A stretch of DNA of 64,000 nucleotides from [Mycobacterium] stephanolepidis (GCF_002356335.1 NZ_AP018165.1:1736001-1800000), one strand, 5' to 3'. Shown: positions 36,588 through 47,413, numbered from the stretch's first letter. The notes: generated by a model from the sequence alone, not told the origin. Numbers and translations: made by a program.

Positions 36588-36995
36588 TCAGCTCTTGTTG
36601 GCGTTGCCGATCAGGCGGCTCACCAAGAAACCGATGTACGCAAGGCCGCCGAGGCTGCCCACGATGCGGGTGCGCCGGAACGCCAGCGCAAGCCCGAGCA
36701 GCAGCTCGGTGACGCCGTTCTGGTAGACCCAGCGGCGGGTGTCCTCCGGGAAGGCGACCTTGGAGAGAGACTCGAACGGCTGGGGCGCGATGAAATGCGC
36801 GACACCGGTGGCTGCCAGTCCGGCGCCGCCCGCCCGGAATCCGATACCTGCGAGGCGAATGCCCAGGCGCACCAGATTCTCGATGAGCGCCGACAGTCGC
36901 TGAAACAGGCTCGGCCCGACCTTCGTCGTGACGAGCGTCGCGGTCGGCTGACCGTCGACAAACAACTTGAGTGCCTTCTTGCGCCGAAGTGCCAT
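36588..36995 (-). CDS. Small membrane protein, DoxX-like
   Basis: 135 residues, basic N-terminus followed by about three membrane helices (residues about 45-65, 88-105, 110-128) with GVTELLLGLALAF and GLAYIGFLVSRLIG. Resembles DoxX/DUF4267-type small membrane proteins. Convergent with DUF3145 with 4 bases between stops. Function unknown. Confidence 0.6.
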   Translation of the reverse strand: MALRRKKALKLFVDGQPTATLVTTKVGPSLFQRLSALIENLVRLGIRLAGIGFRAGGAGLAATGVAHFIAPQPFESLSKVAFPEDTRRWVYQNGVTELLLGLALAFRRTRIVGSLGGLAYIGFLVSRLIGNANKS

Positions 36996-37054
36996 TCCCC
37001 AGACTCCCTTGTCGATTATGTGAATGAAACGTCACTCTAACAGTAGGGGAATGG

Positions 37055-37887
37055 CTAGGCGTCGGCTTGTCGCGCGGCGACGTCGATGCCGAACGTCTCC
37101 ACCAGGAAGCTCACGATCGCGGGTGTCACCCGGCGCGGCCAGAACCGCAACGTGGCCAACGTTCCAGCCGAAACCACTTGCGCACCAACAATATCGATAG
37201 CCAGATTGTGTGCATCGGCCGCCGGATGCAGCGGGTCGGCGGTGAGCGAGAGGATCATGGTGGCGCATCAACGGCCCGCCGCACCGCGCGTGGCGGTGCC
37301 ATCCGGCCCACCAGCATGCCCTTCATGAACGCCGCCGAGCGCGACGGCGGAGCGGTCAGGAACGAGCGAATCAAGCCCAGGGTGGGCTGCTCGGTTTCGG
37401 GGAACGATCGGGCCACCGCACCTACCAGCCACACCAGTGGCCGACCAAGGGTGAACACGGTGAGCCCGGCCGACCACAGGTACCCCGCGACGCCGATACC
37501 GTGCTCCAGGAACGGACCCTCCAGCAGCAGTCCGGCCACCCGCTCGGGTGCCAAGGCCGCAGCCTCCACCGAGATGTTCGCGCCCACGGAGGTGCCACCG
37601 AGCACCGCGCGTTCGATACCCAGGGCATCCAGGGCGCCGATGAGTTGGCGGCCCAAGGCTTGTGAGTTGTAGCGGTCCGGCTCGAGCGGGCGCTCATCGG
37701 CGGTAGTGCCGAGCAGATCCAGGCAGATCACCCGAAAGCCGCGCTCGGCCAACTCCTTGGCCCAGGCGTGCTCCAGGTAATGCGAGGTGAGGAAGGCGTG
37801 TGACAGCACCACAACGCGGTCCCCGGAACCGAACTGGCGATATGCCAGCCGGTGTCCGTCGACCGTGACCGTGGTGCCGACTATCAC
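37055..37887 (-). pseudogene. Alpha/beta hydrolase split by a frameshift
   Basis: Two reading frames that join head to tail. Part one (37887-37255, GTG start overlapping accD6 stop by 4 bases) has VVLSHAFL oxyanion region and nucleophile elbow GGTSVGAN. Part two (37258-37055) starts MILSLTADPLHPAADAH, which carries the catalytic Asp/His region. The overlap is ATGA. One extra base at CCACC would give a continuous DAPxMILSLTADPLHP of normal hydrolase form. As written the triad is separated, so the gene is broken, rescued by frameshifting, or mis-sequenced. Confidence 0.7.
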
Positions 37888-39305
37888 AGCGGGATGTTCT
37901 TGTGCCGGCCGCGCCGCGAAGGCGCTTCGGCGAGGGCGCGGGTCAGCACCGCGCGGGTCTGCGACGGCTCGATCTCCTCGTCGACGACGCCGATCTCGAT
38001 GGCGCGATCCACGCCACCGGCGATCCGCTCGTGCTCGAGGGCCAGCTCCTCATGCAGGGCCTCGCGCTCCTCTTCGGGGGCGGCGGCCAGCTGCTTCTTG
38101 TGCAGGATGCCCACGGCGGCCTTGGCGCCCATGACGGCGACCTCGGCGTCCGGCCATGCGAACACCTTGGTGGCGCCCAGCGAGCGGGAGTTCATGGCGA
38201 TGTAGGCACCGCCGTAGATCTTGCGGGTCACCAGCGTGACACGCGGAACTGTGGCCTCACCGAACGCGTGCAGCAGCTTGGCGCCGCGACGCACCACACC
38301 GCCCCACTCCTGGCCCACGCCGGGCAGGTAGCCCGGCACGTCCACGAGCACGATCAGCGGAATGCCGAAGGCGTTGCACAGGCGCACGAAACGCGCTGCC
38401 TTCTCGGCGCTTTCGGAGTTCAGGCAGCCACCCAGACGCAGTGGGTTGTTGGCCAGCACGCCGACGCTTCGCCCGGCCAGGCGGCCCAGGCCGATGACCA
38501 TCGACGGTGCCCACTTGCCCTGGAACTCCTCGAACGGGTCGTCCCCGTCGAGCAGTGCGTTGACGATCGGATGTACGTCGTAGGCGCGCTTGGCCGACTC
38601 GGGCAGCAGTGCGCGCAGGTCGGTGTGATCGGCCTCGGCGCGGTTGCGATCGAAAACACCCTGCTGGCAGAAGAACCCGACCAGCTTGCGACCACGGGCA
38701 TAGGCGTCTAACTCATCGTCGGCGACGATGTGGCACACACCCGACTTCTTGTGGTGGGCTTCGGGCCCACCCAGGGTGGCCATGTCGACGTCCTCGCCGG
38801 TGACGCTGCGGACCACGTCGGGTCCGGTGACGAACACGCGGCTCTCCGGCGCCATGATGATGACGTCGGTCAGTGCCGGGCCGTACGCCGCACCGCCGGC
38901 GGCGAAGCCGACGACGATCGAGATCTGCGGGATGTAACCCGAGGCGCGGATCATGGCCTCGAAGACCAGCCCGACGGCGTGCAGGGCCGAAACCCCTTCG
39001 GCCAGACGGGCACCGCCGGAGTGCCAGATACCCACGATCGGGCTCTGCTCCTCGATGGCGGTGTCGTAGGCGTTGACGATGTGGCGGCAGCCCTCGATAC
39101 CCATGGCGCCGCCCATGACGGTGCCGTCGGTGCAGAAGGCGATGGTCCTGACTCCGTTGACCGTGCCACCGGCGGCCAGCACACCCGAGCGGTCACGCTC
39201 GTGCAGCAGCTCGACGGTGCCGTCATCGAAGAACGTGCTCAGCCGGAGCAACGGATCGCGCGGATCGAGCGATTCGTCGATGGCCTCGGGAGCCAGGATC
39301 GTCAT
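37884..39305 (-). CDS. accD6: Acyl-CoA carboxylase beta subunit AccD6
   Basis: 473 residues, carboxyltransferase with both crotonase-like halves: IVGIWHSGGARLAEG in the N-half and VLVDVPGYLPGVGQE plus GGAYIAMNSRSLGA in the C-half. It is the last enzyme gene of the fabD-acpM-kasA-accD6 operon, which makes malonyl-CoA for fatty and mycolic acid elongation together with an AccA3 subunit encoded elsewhere. Its stop overlaps the hydrolase start. Confidence 0.95.
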   Translation of the reverse strand: MTILAPEAIDESLDPRDPLLRLSTFFDDGTVELLHERDRSGVLAAGGTVNGVRTIAFCTDGTVMGGAMGIEGCRHIVNAYDTAIEEQSPIVGIWHSGGARLAEGVSALHAVGLVFEAMIRASGYIPQISIVVGFAAGGAAYGPALTDVIIMAPESRVFVTGPDVVRSVTGEDVDMATLGGPEAHHKKSGVCHIVADDELDAYARGRKLVGFFCQQGVFDRNRAEADHTDLRALLPESAKRAYDVHPIVNALLDGDDPFEEFQGKWAPSMVIGLGRLAGRSVGVLANNPLRLGGCLNSESAEKAARFVRLCNAFGIPLIVLVDVPGYLPGVGQEWGGVVRRGAKLLHAFGEATVPRVTLVTRKIYGGAYIAMNSRSLGATKVFAWPDAEVAVMGAKAAVGILHKKQLAAAPEEEREALHEELALEHERIAGGVDRAIEIGVVDEEIEPSQTRAVLTRALAEAPSRRGRHKNIPL

Positions 39306-39323
39306 CTTGAGCCTCTCTGGTGC

Positions 39324-40577
39324 TTAGTACTTGCCAAAGGCAAGCGCAACGTTGTGCCCGCCGAATCCGAACGAGTTATTGATTGCGTATTTAAAATCCC
39401 CGTGACGCGGCTCTCCCGCAACGACATCCAGGTCGATTTCGGGATCAAGGTTGTCAAGATTGAGCGTCGGCGGGATAACGCCGTCGCGCAGTGCGAGCAC
39501 GGTGAGCACCGATTCCAGGGCGCCGACGGCACCAATCGAGTGGCCGAGCGCAGACTTGGGCGCATACACCGCGGCGTGCTGCACACCGGCGACGTGGATG
39601 GCGTTGGCCTCGGCGACATCGCCGATGGGGGTGGCCGTACCGTGCGCGTTGATGTGGTCAATGTCCTTGGGGGACAGGCCAGCTGTCTGGATTGCGCGGG
39701 TCATCGCCGCACCGGCGCGCACACCATCGGGGCCGGGGGCCACCATGTGGTAGGCGTCGGAGGTGATGCCGGCGCCCATGATGCGGGCCAGGATCTGCGC
39801 GCCACGAGCCTTGGCGTGCTCTTCGGTCTCGATGACCATGAGCGCACCGGCCTCGCCGAACACGAATCCGTCGCGGTCCTTATCGAACGGACGAGAAGCC
39901 TTCTCCGGCTCATCATTTCGGGTCGACATGGCGCGCATCATGGAGAACGCGGCGATCGGCAGGGCTTCGATCATGCCCTCCACGCCACCGCAGACGACCA
40001 TGTCGGCATCGCCCATCACGATCTGGCGCCACGCGTGTGCGATGGCCTCGGAGCCGGAGGAACACGCCGACACCGGCGTGATGACACCCGCGCGGGCACC
40101 GACCTCCAGGCCCACCACCGCGGCGGCACCGTTGGGCATGCACATCTGGACGGCGAGCGGCGAAACCTTGCGAATGCCATGCTCATTCATGGTGTCGTAG
40201 GTTTCGACGATGCGCTCGCCACCGCCGAGCCCGGTACCGATGACGACGCCAAGGCGGTCCTTGTCGATGTCATCGGGCGTGCCGGCGTTCTGCCACACCT
40301 GACGGCCTACGAGCAGCGCCATGCGCTGCACGTAGGCCATCCGGCGAAGCTCCAACCGGGTCATGTGGTTGTCGATGGGCTCCTTGAGGTGCCCACCGAT
40401 CCACACGGGCAGACCGAACTTCTCGACGAATTCGTCTTCGAGAACCTCGATGCCGCTCTCCCCGGCGATCAATCCCTTCCACGTGCCCTCGATGTCAGGC
40501 GCGATAGATGTCGTTGCGGCGAGAGCCGTCACAACGACGTTGGGGAAGCCACCGTTGGCAGTGGAAGGGGTTGTCAC
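39324..40577 (-). CDS. kasA: Beta-ketoacyl-ACP synthase I, KasA
   Basis: 417 residues. Catalytic Cys in [12 protein letters not shown], His residues in [11 protein letters not shown] and [15 protein letters not shown], and the N-terminal [16 protein letters not shown] and [12 protein letters not shown] match KasA rather than KasB. Role: condensing malonyl-AcpM with acyl-AcpM in FAS-II to build meromycolate chains. Unlike in M. tuberculosis, accD6 follows directly, with no kasB between. Confidence 0.95.
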   Translation of the reverse strand: MTTPSTANGGFPNVVVTALAATTSIAPDIEGTWKGLIAGESGIEVLEDEFVEKFGLPVWIGGHLKEPIDNHMTRLELRRMAYVQRMALLVGRQVWQNAGTPDDIDKDRLGVVIGTGLGGGERIVETYDTMNEHGIRKVSPLAVQMCMPNGAAAVVGLEVGARAGVITPVSACSSGSEAIAHAWRQIVMGDADMVVCGGVEGMIEALPIAAFSMMRAMSTRNDEPEKASRPFDKDRDGFVFGEAGALMVIETEEHAKARGAQILARIMGAGITSDAYHMVAPGPDGVRAGAAMTRAIQTAGLSPKDIDHINAHGTATPIGDVAEANAIHVAGVQHAAVYAPKSALGHSIGAVGALESVLTVLALRDGVIPPTLNLDNLDPEIDLDVVAGEPRHGDFKYAINNSFGFGGHNVALAFGKY

Positions 40578-40582
40578 TAGTC

Positions 40583-40882
40583 CTAGCCCTCCAGCTGCGC
40601 GCGGATGTTGGCTGCGGCCTCGGGGTTTTCCTGCTCGAGCTTCTCGATGTAGTTGACGACATCGCCAACGGTCCGCAGACCGGCCAGATCCTCATCGGGG
40701 ATCTTCACGCCGTACTTGTCCTCGGTCTGGACGGCGATCTCAACCATCGACAGCGAGTCGATGTCCAGGTCGTCGACGAACGACTTCTCGAGGGTGACCT
40801 CGGAGGGCTCGATACCGGTGACCTCTTCGATGATCTCGGCGAGACCGGCGACGATGCGATCTTTTTCTTCTGCGGTGGCCAC
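40583..40882 (-). CDS. acpM: Meromycolate extension acyl carrier protein AcpM
   Basis: 99 residues from GTG 40882, which has GGGAG 7 bases upstream; the open frame to 40966 is not coding-like. The phosphopantetheine Ser is in [12 protein letters not shown]. The body is nearly identical in pattern to AcpM ([22 protein letters not shown]) but the C-terminal extension ends early at RAQLEG, shorter than the M. tuberculosis protein. Carries growing chains for KasA. Ends 5 bases before kasA. Confidence 0.93.
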   Translation of the reverse strand: MATAEEKDRIVAGLAEIIEEVTGIEPSEVTLEKSFVDDLDIDSLSMVEIAVQTEDKYGVKIPDEDLAGLRTVGDVVNYIEKLEQENPEAAANIRAQLEG

Positions 40883-41009
40883 TCGGTGGCTCCCTTCGGT
40901 GTTGTGGACTGCGGGTGCAGCCCTGGGGTGAACTCTGTGTTGTGGAACGGGATGAGTGAGCGGCACTGCCCGCCCATCCTGGGTACTACTTATTTGGTGG
41001 GTTGGCCGC

Positions 41010-41918
41010 TTACAGCTCGGCCAGGGCGTCGAGGTCTTCGAGGGATTTCAGGGCCTGGTTGGTGACGCCACGCATCTCGCGCTTCGCGATGCCGGCCAGC
41101 GCGCCTGAGGGCGGTAGCTCCACAACGGCCTGTACATCTGCCGTCTTGAAGTATTCAGTGCACAGATCCCAGCGCACCGGGGAGGTGAGCTGGTTGATCA
41201 GCTTCTCCATGGCGTCGGCGCCGGAGGCGACGGGGGTGCCATCGAAGTTGGACAGCAAGGTGGTGACCGGCTCAGACGGGATGATCGCGGCCGCTGCGGC
41301 GGCGTACGCCTCCTGCGCGGGAGCCATGAAGTGAGTGTGGAAGGCGCCTGCGGTGGCGAGCTGGCGCACGCGCGCCTTGGCCGGGGGATCCTCGGCCAGC
41401 TTCTCCAGCGCGGTGATGCGGCCGGCGGCGACGATCTGTCCGACGGCGTTGCGGTTGGCGGGGATCAGCTCCAGGGCCTCCAGGCGCTCCAGCACCTCGG
41501 CCTCGTCGCCGCCCAGCACGGCGGACATGCCGGTCGGGTCCAGCGCGCAGGCCTTGGCCATCTCGGCGCCACGGGTGGCGGCCAGAGCGACGGCGTCATC
41601 GGCGGAGATGACCCCGGCGATGGCGTAGGCGGCGATCTCACCGACGGAGTGGCCGGCGACCACGGTGGTCTTGGCGTTGAGGTGGCCGCGCTTGGTCAGC
41701 TCGTCATAGGCCAGCAGGGTCAGCGCGACGACCAACGGCTGAGTGATCGAGGTATCGGTGATCTCTTCGGCGGTGGCGGTGGTTCCCAGGCGCACCAGAT
41801 CGAGTCCGCTGGCCTTTGACCACTGCTCAACCTGGTCGGTGGCACCGGGCAATTCGAGCCACGGTGTCAGCATGCCGGGAGTCTGGGATCCCTGTCCGGG
41901 AGCGAGCAGCGCAATCAC
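41010..41918 (-). CDS. fabD: Malonyl-CoA:ACP transacylase FabD
   Basis: 302 residues. LLAPGQGSQTPGM at the N-terminus and active-site VVAGHSVGEIAAYA with the nucleophilic Ser; AGAFHTHFMAPA has the catalytic His. Loads malonyl groups onto AcpM. First gene of the FAS-II operon, separated from fasR by 159 bases that contain a hairpin. Confidence 0.94.
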   Translation of the reverse strand: MIALLAPGQGSQTPGMLTPWLELPGATDQVEQWSKASGLDLVRLGTTATAEEITDTSITQPLVVALTLLAYDELTKRGHLNAKTTVVAGHSVGEIAAYAIAGVISADDAVALAATRGAEMAKACALDPTGMSAVLGGDEAEVLERLEALELIPANRNAVGQIVAAGRITALEKLAEDPPAKARVRQLATAGAFHTHFMAPAQEAYAAAAAAIIPSEPVTTLLSNFDGTPVASGADAMEKLINQLTSPVRWDLCTEYFKTADVQAVVELPPSGALAGIAKREMRGVTNQALKSLEDLDALAEL

Positions 41919-41991
41919 GTATTTAAGAGAACACTGTGAAGGGCCGTTTGCGCCGTGTAAGAGAAAATGAATCTTGTCTTAAGTATTTGTG

Positions 41992-42013
41992 GGATGCCTA
42001 CAAAAAGGCATCC
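41992..42013. terminator. Short hairpin between fasR and fabD
   Basis: GGATGCC and GGCATCC arms (7 bp) around an 8-base A-rich loop, 64-85 bases downstream of the fasR stop and about 75 bases before fabD on the transcribed minus strand. On that strand the loop is T-rich, but there is no T-run after the stem. It may terminate or attenuate fasR transcription before the FAS-II operon. Confidence 0.35.
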
Positions 42014-42077
42014 GTTGCGACCCGATCTATACCGTCTCGCAATGTGGGACCTCGCAGGTGACCAGCGAGTAACCCGT

Positions 42078-43358
42078 CTAAGCCTTAATGACATTGATTG
42101 TGACTGGTGTGATTCCTGGTTCAGGAGTGAACACCTCGGCGTGGTCCTGAGCCAGTCTGCCGACGGTTGCCGCGACGCGCAACACATAGGCATCACGCGG
42201 GGATGTTGGGTCTCTACCGGTGAAATCGGTGATTCGCTTAAGTCGATAGCGCACAGTATTTGGGTGAACAAACAGTGCGCGGGCGCACGCCTCGATGGCG
42301 CCCCCGGAATCTAGGTAGGCGTCGAGAGTTTCGGTGAGCGCCGGGCCGGCATCGCCGAGCGGGCGCATCACTTCGGTGTTGAGGGCCGCGATGGCGGCCT
42401 TGTCGCCCAGGAGCGCCCGTTCGGGCAGCAGCTCGCGCGAGGACACCGGGCGGGGTGCGCCGCGCCACCCCGACACCGCGTCCATGCCCGAGAGTGCCTC
42501 CACGGCGCTGGTGTGTGAGGCGCTGAGGGTGCCCGCCGTGGGCCCGATGACCACCGGACCGTCGGAGAAGATTGTCAAGAGATCGACCACGAACTTGTTG
42601 TGGGCCGTGATCGGACCTGACGCGATGGTGAGCAGCCGGGTGCCCTGGATGACCGCAAGTGCCCCGCGACCGTGCCGCTGCGCGACCTCATGAACCAATG
42701 TGGTTGCGTTGGCGATGATTTCCGGACGGGGAGTTCCGACGATGACCGTCGCCGGCGCGGTGGTGTCCCAGTTGAGTGCCGCGGCGCGGGACAGCATGTC
42801 CGGTCCGGTGTCACCGCGTACCACCGCGTCGACCACCGTCGCCTCCAGGCGAGAGTCCCAGGCTCCGCGGGTCTCGGCGGCTTCCGCGTACACGCTGGCG
42901 GCCCCGAATGCGAGATCACGGCTGTACCGCAGGATGCCCTCGGTCAGCGTCACCAGCTGCTCATCGTTACGCGCGAGCAGGGGCAATACCTCTTCGAAGA
43001 ACTCCATGGCAGTGCGCACCATGTCGACGGAATGGCGCAGTGCCAGGCGTTTGGCGAGGTCCTGGGGAACCACCTCGAAGGCCTGCATGGTGAAACCGAC
43101 CGTGCCCTCGGGGTCGCGTATCCACTCGACGAAGTTGTTGATCGCCGTCTGGACCACCAGCGCAACGCTGGAGCGCTGCGAGGCCTCCAGGTCGGTGAAG
43201 AAGGGCAGGCGGTCTTCCATGACATGGACGGCCTCGGTGGAGAGCCGACCGGAGTACTGCTTGATCCGGTGCAGAAGAGCCTCGGGCACCTCGGCCCTTT
43301 CGCGGGGCTTGCGGGCCGCGCGAAATCCGCGAGGAGAGGTCGCCGAATTGTCGGGCAT
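42078..43358 (-). CDS. fasR: PucR-type regulator FasR
   Basis: 426 residues, counterpart of Rv2242. N-terminal helical ligand region, central GGDEF-like degenerate domain, and C-terminal helix-turn-helix with LFVHPNTVRYRLKRITDFTG, the signature of the PucR/CdaR group. In mycobacteria this protein is an activator of the fatty acid synthase promoter that responds to long-chain acyl-CoA. Located upstream of fabD and downstream of aceE on the same strand, so pyruvate oxidation and fatty-acid synthesis genes lie together. Confidence 0.9.
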   Translation of the reverse strand: MPDNSATSPRGFRAARKPRERAEVPEALLHRIKQYSGRLSTEAVHVMEDRLPFFTDLEASQRSSVALVVQTAINNFVEWIRDPEGTVGFTMQAFEVVPQDLAKRLALRHSVDMVRTAMEFFEEVLPLLARNDEQLVTLTEGILRYSRDLAFGAASVYAEAAETRGAWDSRLEATVVDAVVRGDTGPDMLSRAAALNWDTTAPATVIVGTPRPEIIANATTLVHEVAQRHGRGALAVIQGTRLLTIASGPITAHNKFVVDLLTIFSDGPVVIGPTAGTLSASHTSAVEALSGMDAVSGWRGAPRPVSSRELLPERALLGDKAAIAALNTEVMRPLGDAGPALTETLDAYLDSGGAIEACARALFVHPNTVRYRLKRITDFTGRDPTSPRDAYVLRVAATVGRLAQDHAEVFTPEPGITPVTINVIKA

Positions 43359-43408
43359 CCCTAAAAGGTACCCCGGATTCCTAGTGGGAAACCGCCAAAT
43401 CTAGGGAG

Positions 43409-46198
43409 TTACGCGCTACCGGTGTCCTTAAAGGACACGTCTGCGGCCGACACGTCGTCGATCTTGTACTGCGCGGCTGCCCGCACGGCGGCCTCGCGGT
43501 CGACAGCACCCTCGTCGGCCAGTGCCTCGAGCACCGCGACCACGACCGATTCGGCATCGGTGTTGAAGTACCGGCGTGCGGCGGGGCGGGTGTCAGATAT
43601 GCCGAACCCGTCGGCGCCGAGCGTCCGGTACGTCCCGGGCACCCACGGCCGGATCTGCTCGGGCACCGCGTGCATCCAGTCCGAGACCGCCACCTTGGGC
43701 CCCCGGGCGCCCTCCAGTGCCTTCGTCACGTACGGAACGACCTTGGGGCGGTCCGGGTGGCGCAACGCCTGGTGATCGATGGCCAGGCCGTCGCGGTTGA
43801 GCTCACCCCAGGACGTCACCGACCACACGTCGGCTGCCACATCCCACTGTTCGGCCAGCAGATCCGCCGCGCGCAGCGCGTCGGGCAGCGACACCCCAGA
43901 GGCCAGGATCTGCGCCTGATGCGTGCGCGCCTCGGGCGCCACGCGGAACTTGTAGATACCCCGCCGGATGCCCTCGACATCGACGTTCTCCGGCTCGGCC
44001 GGCTGCACATACGGCTCGTTGTACAGCGTGATGTAGAAGTACACGTTCTCGCTGTTCTCGCCGTACATCCGCTGCAGGCCGTGCTGGACGATATGGGCGA
44101 TCTCGTAGGCGAACGCCGGATCGTAAGCCACCACAGCGGGATTGGTGCTGGCCAGCAGCAGCGAGTGGCCATCGGCGTGCTGCAGCCCCTCGCCGGTCAG
44201 CGTGGTGCGCCCGGCCGTGGCACCCAGGACGAACCCGCGCGCCATCTGATCGGCCGCAGCCCACAGACCGTCACCGGTGCGCTGGAAACCGAACATCGAA
44301 TAGAAGATGTACAGCGGGATCATCGGCTCGTCGTGGGTCGAGTACGACGTGCCCACCGCGGTGAACGAGGCGGTGGAACCGGCCTCGTTGATGCCCTCAT
44401 GCAGGATCTGACCCTGCGCGCTTTCCTTGTACGCCAGCATCAGATCGGCATCCACCGCGGTGTACAGCTGGCCGTTGCGGTTGTAGATCTTCAACGACGG
44501 GAACCAGGAGTCCATGCCGAACGTGCGGGCCTCGTCCGGAATGATCGGGACGATGCGGCTGCCAATGTTCTTGTCGCGCAACAGTTCCTTGAAGGTACGC
44601 ACTAGCGCCATGGTGGTGGCGACTTCCTGCTTGCCCGAGCCCTTCTTCACCGAGGCGTAGACCTCCGAACCCGGCAGGGTGAGCGGACGCGACTTGGTGC
44701 GCCGCGACGGCACGAATCCGCCCAGCGCGCGGCGCCGGTCGAGCATGTAGCGGATCTCCGGCGCCTCCGGGCCCGGGTGGTAGTACGGCGGCAGGTACGG
44801 GTTCTCTTCAAGCTGCGCGTCCGAGATCGGGATGCGCTGCTTGTCGCGGAAATCCTTGAGGTCGTCGAGGGTCAGCTTCTTCATCTGGTGGGTGGCGTTG
44901 CGGCCCTCGAAGTGCTTGCCCAGGGTGTAGCCCTTGATGGTCTTGGCCAAGATGACCGTCGGCTGACCCTTGTGCTCGGTGGCCGCACGGTAGGCGGCAT
45001 ACACCTTGCGGTAGTCGTGGCCGCCGCGCTTGAGATTCCAAACCTGGGCGTCGCTAAGGTCTTTCACCAGCTCCTTGGTGCGCGGATCGCGCCCGAAGAA
45101 GTGTTCGCGAACGTAGGCGCCATCGTTGGCCTTGTAGGTCTGGTAGTCGCCGTCGGCGGTGGTGTTCATCAGATTGACCAGCGCGCCGTCACGGTCGGCG
45201 TGCAGCAGGGCATCCCATTCGCGGCCCCACACGACCTTGATGACGTTCCAGCCGGCGCCGCGGAAGAAGGACTCCAGCTCCTGGATGATCTTGCCGTTAC
45301 CGCGCACCGGACCGTCCAAACGCTGCAGGTTGCAGTTCACGACGAACGTCAGGTTGTCCAGGCCCTCGGTCGCGGCGATATGCGCCAGGCCGCGCGATTC
45401 GGGCTCGTCCATCTCGCCGTCGCCGAGGAACGCCCACACCCGCTGATCGGAGGTGTCCTTGATGCCGCGGTCGCGCAGGTAGTGGTTGAACCGTGCCTGC
45501 ATGATCGCGTTCATCGGGCCCAAGCCCATGGAAACCGTTGGGAATTGCCAGAAATCGGGCATGAGGCGCGGGTGCGGGTAGGACGGCAGGCCGCCGCCGG
45601 GGTGGCTCTTCTCCTGCCGGAACCCGTCGAGCTGATCGGTGGTCAACCGGCCTTCCAGGAAGGCGCGGGCGTAGATACCGGGGGAGGCGTGACCCTGGAT
45701 GAAGATCTGGTCGCCGCCGCCCGGGTGGGCGTTACCGCGGAAGAAGTGGTTGAAACCGACCTCGTAGAGAGCCGCCGAGGAGGCGTAGGTCGAAATATGG
45801 CCGCCCACACCGACCCCTGGTCGTTGCGCGCGGTGCACCATGATCGCGGCGTTCCACCGGATCCACGCGCGGAAGCGGCGCTCGGTGTCCTCGTCACCGG
45901 GGAACCACGGCTCATTCTCGGTGGCGATGGTGTTCACGTAGTCGGTGGACGTCAGCGCGGGGATGGCCACGCGACCGGCGTTCGCCCGCTCCAGCAGCCG
46001 CAGCATCAGGTACCGCGCCCGGGCGGGACCCGAGCGGGCCAGCAGGCCGTCAAACGACTCCAGCCACTCCGTCGTCTCGTCCGGGTCGATATCGGGCAGG
46101 TACGACGCCACGCCCTCGCGGATCACCCGAACGCGCTCGGATTGATTTGAGACGCTTGAATTTCCGGCCAGGTCCTGGCGAGCGAACTCCGTGGTCAA
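43409..46198 (-). CDS. aceE: Pyruvate dehydrogenase E1 component (homodimeric)
   Basis: 929 residues from a TTG start at 46198 with AAGGAG 8 bases upstream. The thiamine diphosphate motif starts [12 protein letters not shown] and the substrate region has [20 protein letters not shown] and [10 protein letters not shown], as in AceE. Decarboxylates pyruvate and acetylates the lipoyl domain of E2 (encoded elsewhere), supplying acetyl-CoA. The long antisense open frames across it are shadows. Confidence 0.96.
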   Translation of the reverse strand: MTTEFARQDLAGNSSVSNQSERVRVIREGVASYLPDIDPDETTEWLESFDGLLARSGPARARYLMLRLLERANAGRVAIPALTSTDYVNTIATENEPWFPGDEDTERRFRAWIRWNAAIMVHRAQRPGVGVGGHISTYASSAALYEVGFNHFFRGNAHPGGGDQIFIQGHASPGIYARAFLEGRLTTDQLDGFRQEKSHPGGGLPSYPHPRLMPDFWQFPTVSMGLGPMNAIMQARFNHYLRDRGIKDTSDQRVWAFLGDGEMDEPESRGLAHIAATEGLDNLTFVVNCNLQRLDGPVRGNGKIIQELESFFRGAGWNVIKVVWGREWDALLHADRDGALVNLMNTTADGDYQTYKANDGAYVREHFFGRDPRTKELVKDLSDAQVWNLKRGGHDYRKVYAAYRAATEHKGQPTVILAKTIKGYTLGKHFEGRNATHQMKKLTLDDLKDFRDKQRIPISDAQLEENPYLPPYYHPGPEAPEIRYMLDRRRALGGFVPSRRTKSRPLTLPGSEVYASVKKGSGKQEVATTMALVRTFKELLRDKNIGSRIVPIIPDEARTFGMDSWFPSLKIYNRNGQLYTAVDADLMLAYKESAQGQILHEGINEAGSTASFTAVGTSYSTHDEPMIPLYIFYSMFGFQRTGDGLWAAADQMARGFVLGATAGRTTLTGEGLQHADGHSLLLASTNPAVVAYDPAFAYEIAHIVQHGLQRMYGENSENVYFYITLYNEPYVQPAEPENVDVEGIRRGIYKFRVAPEARTHQAQILASGVSLPDALRAADLLAEQWDVAADVWSVTSWGELNRDGLAIDHQALRHPDRPKVVPYVTKALEGARGPKVAVSDWMHAVPEQIRPWVPGTYRTLGADGFGISDTRPAARRYFNTDAESVVVAVLEALADEGAVDREAAVRAAAQYKIDDVSAADVSFKDTGSA

Positions 46199-46338
46199 CT
46201 TTTCTGCTCCTTAGGGGTGGGGGTGCAGATCTCAGTCACAATCAGATCGGTACTCCCATCGTGCCGCAAGTCACTTGCTACTAGCGAGTCTGGTCTAGTC
46301 ACCAGGTCCAGAGCTGCTCCAGCAGGTACCGTCATGAC

Positions 46339-46896
46339 ATGCGTATGGCGGCGCTGTGGATCGCGCTGGCGGCCATCTGTGCTGGGGTGGTGGCGGGCTG
46401 CACCGTGACCACGGGAGGGCGCGCGTCGGCCCCCAGCGAATCTGTGTCGGAGTACCGCACGTACGTCTCGCAGTCCATCGAGACGTCGCGATCCGAGGAA
46501 TCCAAGCGCCAAGAGACATCGCGGGCACAAGCCCAGGCCGACGCGTGTGAGACGTTCGCGATGACATCGAATGCCGCCGTTTCGGCAGGTAATGAGCTCA
46601 TCTCCGTCATGAACGACGAGGGCGGGTACGGGTCGAGTGCGGAGGCCAAGGTGGGGCCGGTCATCAATGCGCTCAACACCAGCGCCGGACAGATCGACTC
46701 CGTCAAGGCGAAGGCACAGACTGACGAGCTGCGCGATGCGCTGACGCAGTACGTCGATCAGTCCCGAAAACTGGCCGGAGCGTTCGATAATCGGTTGAGC
46801 AGTGGCACTCTCAACTCTGTCGTTCGTACTTTCAACGACGCGCGGGAGCGTGCCGGGAAGATCTGCGAACCGCTTCTGCAGACAAAAGGCCGATAG
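46339..46896 (+). CDS. Putative lipoprotein, Rv2240c-like position
   Basis: 185 residues. Signal with lipobox VVAGC (Cys about residue 21), then a Ser/Glu-rich helical domain with two Cys (DACETF and KICEPLL) that could form one disulfide. Divergent from aceE and followed by DUF3052, as Rv2240c is in M. tuberculosis. Extracytoplasmic, function unknown. Confidence 0.65.
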   Translation: MRMAALWIALAAICAGVVAGCTVTTGGRASAPSESVSEYRTYVSQSIETSRSEESKRQETSRAQAQADACETFAMTSNAAVSAGNELISVMNDEGGYGSSAEAKVGPVINALNTSAGQIDSVKAKAQTDELRDALTQYVDQSRKLAGAFDNRLSSGTLNSVVRTFNDARERAGKICEPLLQTKGR

Positions 46897-46987
46897 TGCC
46901 TGACGAGGATTGCCACTGGCATGCGACGATGTGAGCATTCATCCCAAGTGCGAAAGCACGCACCCGTGAATAAGGAGGGGCCGAACG

Positions 46988-47413
46988 GTGGTCGCGGCGG
47001 CTGACGCCTCGAACTATGCCCACAAGCTGGGCATCCAGCGAGATCAGCTTGTGCAGGAGCTGGGCTGGGATGAGGACACGGATGACGACATCCGGGCTGA
47101 CATCGAAGACGCATGCGGTTCGGAGCTTCTTGACGAGAGCTCCGACGATGTCATCGATGTGGTCCTGTTGTGGTGGCGCGATGACGACGGCGACCTGGTC
47201 GACGCGTTGATGGACGCCATCACTCCACTGGCTGAGGACGGCGTGATCTGGGTGTTGACGCCCAAGACCGGTAAGCCGGGCCATGTGCAGCCTTCGGAAA
47301 TCGCCGAGTCGGCTCCGCCGGCGGGCCTGGTACAGACCTCCTCGGTCAATCTGGGGGACTGGAGCGCGACGCGTCTGGTACAGCCGAAGTCGTCGCGCGG
47401 CGGGCGGCGCTGA
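46988..47413 (+). CDS. DUF3052 family protein
   Basis: 141 residues, GTG start with AAGGAGGGG just upstream. Pattern YAHKLGIQRDQLVQELGWDED and DVVLLWWRDDDGDLVDALMDA is the actinobacterial DUF3052 family (Rv2239c). C-terminus basic and variable. Conserved neighbour of ahpE, whose start shares one base with its stop. Function not established. Confidence 0.88.
   Translation: MVAAADASNYAHKLGIQRDQLVQELGWDEDTDDDIRADIEDACGSELLDESSDDVIDVVLLWWRDDDGDLVDALMDAITPLAEDGVIWVLTPKTGKPGHVQPSEIAESAPPAGLVQTSSVNLGDWSATRLVQPKSSRGGRR

Noticed and set aside
38730..40580. 616-codon plus-strand open frame across accD6 and kasA
   Set aside because: It is antisense to two unmistakable enzymes; its composition (Asp/His/Gly-rich) is that of a high-GC shadow frame.
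44777..46150. 457-codon plus-strand open frame across aceE
   Set aside because: Antisense shadow of aceE with low-complexity Val/Gly/His composition.
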